This document shows positions 16,737-20,657 of a DNA stretch of 20,657 bases, one piece after another. The DNA comes from Thermococcaceae archaeon. GTDB taxonomy: Archaea > Methanobacteriota_B > Thermococci > Thermococcales > Thermococcaceae. Positions within the stretch are counted from its first letter, which is position 1. Each line of letters starts with the position of its first letter. Location: assembly GCA_027064745.1 (NCBI GenBank), contig JAMOPD010000046.1, forward strand, positions 1 to 20,657, in the 5' to 3' direction. Under the pieces are notes generated by a model, which saw only the letters and a program-made list of their open reading frames with translations, was not told where the DNA came from and ran no database searches. Position numbers and translations under genes: made by a program.

Positions 16737-18439
16737 TGAGGAGGCTTTCTCTTCTTTCTCTTTTTATCGTACTGTTAATGCTCCCTGCGGCAAGCGCCAT
16801 GTCAACTCTGCACACTCATATATATCCTCTCACCGAGAATATGACCATGACTCCTTACCCCTTCCCGGAGTGCGGAAAAGCCCTATACCTCGGCCAGTTC
16901 CCATTCAGAGGAGTAATAAATGAAACTCACTACGCCTTGCTGACTGGATGGGTTCTCGTGAACTGCCCCGGAGTGGACAACGCCTCCATTGAAGTTGAAG
17001 GAATCTACACCAGCAACGGCACAGTAGAAGTCTATGACTGGACAAGGGACAGATTCGTCAACGTTACGGTAGTGGCTATAAACATCTCAGTCAAGCTCGG
17101 CCACCAGGAGTACAGGCCAATTGAACTTAAAACTCCGAACGCGGTAGTTAAGTATTCGCCTTATAATTCCACTCACGAACTCATCACCTTCTCCTTCAAA
17201 AACCTCACTCTAGTTCCAGATCCTATGTACGAAGATGCTTATGGTACTTTGGATCCGCGGGATTATGGGTGGCCTGTGAATGTTACGATAAGGCTTTTGA
17301 TAGACAAGCGGACGGGTGATGGTTACCTCCTTGACAACGGGACGAAAAAGTACGTGGGAGTAACGCCATTCTGGCACCCTTTGTTAAAAGAGGAGAACTT
17401 CGTCAAAGCGATTCTGACCAACACGAGGCTCTTGATTGAGGACATTAAGGCTAACCCGTGGGTCGTGGAGCAGGTTTTGGAGAAGGCGAGGATGGCTAAT
17501 AACATGACGGAGGCGAGTAGGGTTGTTCACGAGCTGGCGGAGGACTTTACCAACCGGATATTCAAGACGGAATTCAATTACCTTGGGCGGGAAACTCGCA
17601 TGGTGATTCATTTCTACAATCTTAGCAAGTGTAAAATGACCTTTGAGGGCGTTAATATAACGCCGAACAGGTATTATTACCTGCCGACGTTCATAATGCC
17701 CATACCGGGCCCTTATCTGGTTCACACCAAGTATCTCCATTATTCTCCGCCTTCAAATATCAGTGGGATACCAACTTACAATTATACCCTCCTCGCACTG
17801 CGGGAGTTCCTTCAAACGGGGAATCAGAGCATTCTCGAGGACTTCATCTGGAGTGTCATCCATATTGAGGACGGATACGTTCCGGGTATGATTGACCAGT
17901 GGGGGGATAGTTTGGTTGTAATGGACTCGACGCTGCCACTGGACATAAATAAAACTTACATCTTTGTGCTTCCCCTTCCCGAGGAGTACGCGCGGGCTTT
18001 TAACTCTCCGTACTTGCTTGTGTTAATGGGGGATGGGGATGCTTTTGAAGTGGAGTATGATCCGAGCTTCTTCACGCCTAAGGACATCATTGAGGGGTGG
18101 GGGAAGCTTGGTGCGTGTTTGAGTAACCTTAAAGTGGAGACGTTGAATTGGTTTTTGAGGGTTCTTTCGGATCAGAGGGTTAATGGTTTTAACGCTACGG
18201 CCTTTGAGGAGCTGTATCCTTTCATTAAGGGCCGGCTGGAGGTGTGTGGGTTTTTGGATGCGTCTGGGGAGGACGTTTCAACGACTTCGAGTGCTTTGAC
18301 TTCATCAAGCTCAGTGATGCAGATTGAGAGCAGTGATTCTGTGACTTCAAGTGAGGACACTCGCTCATTGTGCGGTCCCGCTTTCGTTGTGGGTCTGATA
18401 ATGGTTCCATTGTTAAGAAGGTGGAGGGGACAAGGATGA
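16736..18439 (+). CDS. CGP-CTERM surface protein (paralogue 1)
   Basis: A 567-aa exported protein of unknown function. It has a signal peptide (MRRLSLLSLFIVLLMLPAASA), a long extracellular body with about sixteen N-x-S/T sequons, a Ser/Thr-rich linker (about 515-545), and the tail CGPAFVVGLIMVPLLRRWR. This tail is the Thermococcaceae CGP-CTERM signal: a CGP motif, one membrane helix and basic residues, thought to be processed and anchored at the cysteine. Body landmarks shared with the second paralogue include VNC, a YGWP segment, the DNGTKKYVG segment and NPWVVEQVLEKAKM-like helix, plus cysteines at ECGKALYLG, GACL and EVCG. The ATG at 16736 is preceded by AGGAGG (16723-16728), inside the end of the gene before it. 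A T-rich terminator follows. Confidence 0.85.
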   Translation: MRRLSLLSLFIVLLMLPAASAMSTLHTHIYPLTENMTMTPYPFPECGKALYLGQFPFRGVINETHYALLTGWVLVNCPGVDNASIEVEGIYTSNGTVEVYDWTRDRFVNVTVVAINISVKLGHQEYRPIELKTPNAVVKYSPYNSTHELITFSFKNLTLVPDPMYEDAYGTLDPRDYGWPVNVTIRLLIDKRTGDGYLLDNGTKKYVGVTPFWHPLLKEENFVKAILTNTRLLIEDIKANPWVVEQVLEKARMANNMTEASRVVHELAEDFTNRIFKTEFNYLGRETRMVIHFYNLSKCKMTFEGVNITPNRYYYLPTFIMPIPGPYLVHTKYLHYSPPSNISGIPTYNYTLLALREFLQTGNQSILEDFIWSVIHIEDGYVPGMIDQWGDSLVVMDSTLPLDINKTYIFVLPLPEEYARAFNSPYLLVLMGDGDAFEVEYDPSFFTPKDIIEGWGKLGACLSNLKVETLNWFLRVLSDQRVNGFNATAFEELYPFIKGRLEVCGFLDASGEDVSTTSSALTSSSSVMQIESSDSVTSSEDTRSLCGPAFVVGLIMVPLLRRWRGQG

Positions 18440-18467
18440 CTTTTCATACCCCAAAAGTTTAAATGAT

Positions 18468-18480
18468 ATTTTTTCTTTTT
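18468..18480 (+). terminator. T-rich terminator after CGP-CTERM gene 1
   Basis: ATTTTTTCTTTTTC-type run 28 bp after the stop codon, as expected for archaeal intrinsic termination. It directly abuts the left hairpin of the IS605-like segment. Confidence 0.55.
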
Positions 18481-18542
18481 CAAGCCTCGCCCTTTAGGGC
18501 GGTGATGCGGTAATTGAAGGTTTAGCTCTTTAGACCGAAATC

Positions 18543-18552
18543 CTTTTAAACT
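18543..18552 (+). promoter_or_regulatory. TATA-like element upstream of the structured RNA segment
   Basis: CCTTTTAAAC preceded by CCGAAAT, a BRE/TATA-like pair. Its centre at about 18547 predicts transcription starting near 18570, which is where the folded region begins with GGGCCTCGAAGAGGCC. Confidence 0.45.
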
Positions 18553-18566
18553 CCCTTAACGTAATA

Positions 18567-18835
18567 GGGCCTCGAAGAGGCCACCGTAAGGTAACCCGAT
18601 GGGATGAGGAGTTTCACGTTACCCTCCAGTGTTGGAGGGTTGACGCCGTAAGGCGTCCTTTCAAAACCGCTTTCAAGCGGTTGAAAACTCCAATGGGTGG
18701 CCTCTAAGCAATAACCCCGAACCGCTCTGCGGGGTAGGGGTAACGGGCCGGAGACCGGGCCTGCGGGTTGAGCCGAAAGTAGTAACACGAGTAGGTTATG
18801 AGCCCGCAAACCTCCCCGCAACTAGCGAGGGGTTA
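18567..18835 (+). ncRNA. Candidate structured RNA (omega-RNA-like or novel)
   Basis: This stretch is much richer in GC than the surroundings and is full of compensating stems. Hairpins: GGCCTC-GAA-GAGGCC (18568-18582); ACC-GTAA-GGT (18583-18592); ACCCTCCA-GTGT-TGGAGGGT (18621-18640); GACGCC-GTAA-GGCGTC (18642-18657); AACCGCTT-TC-AAGCGGTT (18665-18682). A long-range helix GGAGTTT/AAACTCC (18608-18614 with 18685-18691) closes a multibranch loop holding the last three, and GAGGCCAC/GTGGCCTC (18577-18584 with 18697-18704) can close it further. ACCCCG/CGGGGT (18714-18735), GCGGGTT/AGCCCGC (18763-18769 with 18801-18807) and CCCCGC/GCGAGGGG (18814-18832) follow. Two GTAA loops are of the stable GNRA type. 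Transcription itself is inferred. Confidence 0.55.
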
Positions 18836-18836
18836 A

Positions 18837-18983
18837 CTCGTTGGAACCCTCGCCCTAGCTGGAGAGGAGGTCAGCGAGAGTGGACACAATAAGCACTTTG
18901 ACTTTAAGAAGAGTGGCTATATATACAGCTATGAGGATGTTGATATGGAAACTCAGGGTATAACGGGAGAAATAGTAAGTTAA
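18837..18983 (+). pseudogene. C-terminal remnant of an unknown protein
   Basis: An open frame ends at TAA 18981-18983. From about 18873 it reads SESGHNKHFDFKKSGYIYSY then EDVDMETQGITGEIVS, which looks like real coding sequence, while the codons before it lie in the right end of the IS605-like segment. There is no start codon of its own. It stops 14 bp ahead of the second CGP-CTERM gene, mirroring the way the 15873 gene precedes the first. I do not recognise the family. Confidence 0.45.
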
Positions 18984-18997
18984 GGGGTGAACGAGAC

Positions 18998-20605
18998 ATG
19001 AAAATTGAAAGAGGTTTTGCCACCATTTTTCTTATTTTCCTTCTTTTTATTCAGACATCTTTAACTGCCCCCTCTTTTGTCTCGGCTCAGGATACTAACC
19101 AAAATGAGAATATAACGTTCCCGGTCGTTATCTGGCCATTGAACGGAAGCTTTAAGGTGATACCATATCACGTAAACGGTTGTGTTCTATACAGAGAAAA
19201 CAGAACCTTGGGGGTTATCATCAACTCAACTTCAGCGGTCGTTGTTAAGGGGAATATCTATGTTAACTGCAAAAACGTTACCGACGTTAGCATTGTCGTA
19301 ACAGGGGAAAACAGTAAAACAGAGAACAACTACACAAGGACAACCATACTGCTCAGTATTTACATGAACACGCCGTTTCCAGCGGTTGAGGAACTCCGCT
19401 CCAAAAACCTGACGATAGAATACGACTATTACAACGAGAGCTATGCCCTTGTAAAGGTAACTTTTTCCAACTTGACCGTTTCTCCGGACATAGGATGGGT
19501 ATTCGGCTCGTTCGACCCGTCTCAATACGGCTGGCCAAGGGAGATAAAGCTCTCATTTCTTGTAAATATGGATAACGGCGACTCATACCTAATTGATAAT
19601 GGTTCGAAGAGGTACGTCGGAGCCTTCCCGCTCCTGATGCCCCAGTTCGATATCGCGAATTACCTCAACAGCGCGGTTAAAAACGCAGAGGCTTTTGTTC
19701 GACAGGTAAAGGAGAACCCCTGGGTGATTGAGAGCATCATAAACAAGGCGAAGATGAGTTCCGGCTTCAACGCTTCGGAAATAATATCCAACGCAACGTT
19801 AAACTTCACACATAGGATATTCAGCGTTGAGGGCATCTACCTTGGGCTACCGATAAAACTGGTTGCAGGGGGAAACGGATCCTCCGTCTATGCTCCCATG
19901 GTTAACTTTTCAACGATCTTACCCAAGCCGTGGGTGAACATAAGCAGGATACGTAGCAACGAGACGGTAGAAGCCATAGTAAAGTACATCAAAACAGGGA
20001 ATGCCAACGCGCTCAGGGATGCAATAAGGCGCACTCTGTACCGGAAAAATATGTATTTTCCAGGTCTGTCCACAAACCATTTAATTGCCACACACATTCC
20101 TCCGAGGCCCGGGGATATCGTGGTTCTGCCCCTGAGCAAGGAGTACGAGGAACAACTGAACGCGTCCTACATCCTCTTTTACATTACCTTAAGCTCTGGC
20201 CAGTACCTTCACGTTAAGTACGACCCCAGGATCCTCAATCCCCAGAAGGCGGAGGAGGACTGGACGAGATACGGCTCCTGTGTTCCTCTTATAGAGAGCG
20301 ACCTCTTTCAGAGCCTCTCGAGCTTTATGAACGATGCACTTGCAACTGGGAGGATAAACCAGACCAAGCTCGATGATGTCTACCTGACCGTCAAGAAAGA
20401 CGTGACCAGATGCCTTGGTCAAAACACCCTAGATACTTCCTCAAGCGGTAAAGTGAGTGACGGTAGGACCTCCGATACTGCTTCACCCCAAAACAGCTCC
20501 AATGCTCAGAACGCCGGAGAGAAAGAGGGACATGGAATCTGCGGTCCGGTCTTTTTGGTAAGTCTCGCCGTGGCCCCATTAATCCTCAGGAGGTGGAGAA
20601 AATGA
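18998..20605 (+). CDS. CGP-CTERM surface protein (paralogue 2)
   Basis: A 535-aa exported protein, paralogous to the 567-aa protein encoded 560 bp upstream. The N-terminal signal peptide (KIERGFATIFLIFLLFIQTS, cleavage probably at FVSA-Q near residue 30) precedes a body with about twenty N-x-S/T sequons. A Ser/Asn-rich linker (about 480-510) leads to the CGP-CTERM tail CGPVFLVSLAVAPLILRRWRK. Aligned landmarks are FDPSQYGWP (DPRDYGWP in paralogue 1), YLIDNGSKRYVG (YLLDNGTKKYVG) and ENPWVIESIINKAKM (ANPWVVEQVLEKARM), and cysteines in VNC, GSC and RC are shared. Identity looks moderate, so the duplication is old. GGGGTGA at 18984-18990 is the ribosome site; a TATA-like CTATATATAC (18916-18926) lies within the upstream remnant. 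Function unknown; heavy N-glycosylation is likely. Confidence 0.85.
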   Translation: MKIERGFATIFLIFLLFIQTSLTAPSFVSAQDTNQNENITFPVVIWPLNGSFKVIPYHVNGCVLYRENRTLGVIINSTSAVVVKGNIYVNCKNVTDVSIVVTGENSKTENNYTRTTILLSIYMNTPFPAVEELRSKNLTIEYDYYNESYALVKVTFSNLTVSPDIGWVFGSFDPSQYGWPREIKLSFLVNMDNGDSYLIDNGSKRYVGAFPLLMPQFDIANYLNSAVKNAEAFVRQVKENPWVIESIINKAKMSSGFNASEIISNATLNFTHRIFSVEGIYLGLPIKLVAGGNGSSVYAPMVNFSTILPKPWVNISRIRSNETVEAIVKYIKTGNANALRDAIRRTLYRKNMYFPGLSTNHLIATHIPPRPGDIVVLPLSKEYEEQLNASYILFYITLSSGQYLHVKYDPRILNPQKAEEDWTRYGSCVPLIESDLFQSLSSFMNDALATGRINQTKLDDVYLTVKKDVTRCLGQNTLDTSSSGKVSDGRTSDTASPQNSSNAQNAGEKEGHGICGPVFLVSLAVAPLILRRWRK

Positions 20606-20610
20606 CGTTC

Positions 20611-20657
20611 TTCCATCAATTTTTCTAACGAGTCTTTATTCACAGTTTTTGTAACAA
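20611..20657. repeat. 47-bp direct repeat, right copy (touches window edge)
   Basis: Identical to 15724-15770 over all 47 bases, starting five bases after the stop codon of the second CGP-CTERM gene. The repeat may continue beyond the window. Confidence 0.9.

Larger units (their letters stand above)
18481..18875 (+). mobile_element. IS200/IS605-like non-autonomous element (tnpA and tnpB absent)
   Basis: A ~395-bp segment whose left end AAGCCTCGCCCTTTAGGGCGG forms a short-loop hairpin (18488-18501) and whose right end is GGAACCCTCGCCCTAG followed by CTGGAGAGGAGGTCA, an imperfect hairpin (18849-18866). These resemble the left and right ends of the IS200/IS605 (IS1341-type) elements common in Thermococcales. 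No transposase or TnpB frame lies between them; the interior is GC-rich and foldable. Insertion at the right side appears to have cut a coding sequence, whose C-terminal codons continue from about 18876. The family assignment comes from the end sequences as I remember them, not from a search. Exact cleavage points are not certain. Confidence 0.5.

Noticed and set aside
16666..16923. 85-codon plus-strand frame overlapping the junction of the two surface-protein genes
   Set aside because: Out of frame with two better-supported genes and lacks its own features.
18546..18821. 91-codon minus-strand frame across the structured segment
   Set aside because: It is read straight through perfect RNA-type hairpins, has an unlikely composition and no ribosome site; it is a by-product of GC-rich DNA.
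18488..18866. CRISPR-like repeat arrangement from the many short stems
   Set aside because: The stems differ from one another and are not regularly spaced identical repeats.

Overview
The window looks like a piece of a Thermococcales (Thermococcus/Pyrococcus-type) chromosome. The evidence is the LysW-dependent lysine/arginine gene cluster, AT-rich archaeal promoters with TATA boxes, GGTGAT-type ribosome binding sites, and two secreted proteins ending in the CGP-CTERM tail that is typical of Thermococcaceae. It falls into a tidy biosynthetic half and a scrambled accessory half.

1-13,300 (all genes on the minus strand, read right to left): an ACT-domain protein, argG, argH, carA, carB, then homocitrate synthase, both homoaconitase subunits, homoisocitrate dehydrogenase, lysW, lysX and the start of lysY. 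The second block makes 2-aminoadipate from 2-oxoglutarate and begins the LysW-carried steps. The first block supplies carbamoyl phosphate and turns citrulline into arginine. Their adjacency fits the known Thermococcus arrangement in which one LysW/LysX set serves both lysine and ornithine/arginine. The argG and lysW promoters share a pair of sites with identical 30-bp spacing, which may be a common amino-acid regulon signal.

13,265-14,003: a HAD-family hydrolase (minus strand) whose C-terminal tail appears cut off by a one-base frameshift.

14,004-15,870: a recombination graveyard on the plus strand. It holds a broken YkvI-like membrane protein gene, then a central fragment of a class III aminotransferase fused in frame to the last codons of ribosomal protein L24e at a short shared ATGGGCAGG, then an unidentified short coding remnant, then a 47-bp repeat, an 18-bp palindrome and a promoter.

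15,873-20,605: an exported-protein locus on the plus strand. A 287-codon protein that seems to lack the front of its signal peptide overlaps by one base a CGP-CTERM surface protein of 567 aa. A paralogous CGP-CTERM protein of 535 aa follows. Between the two paralogues sits a GC-rich, strongly foldable, non-coding segment of about 400 bp bounded by IS200/IS605-like terminal hairpins. It has its own plausible promoter and could be a tnpB-less element carrying an omega-RNA-like transcript. A 47-bp repeat occurs at both outer sides of this locus; the right copy runs into the window edge.

No tRNA, rRNA or CRISPR array was seen.
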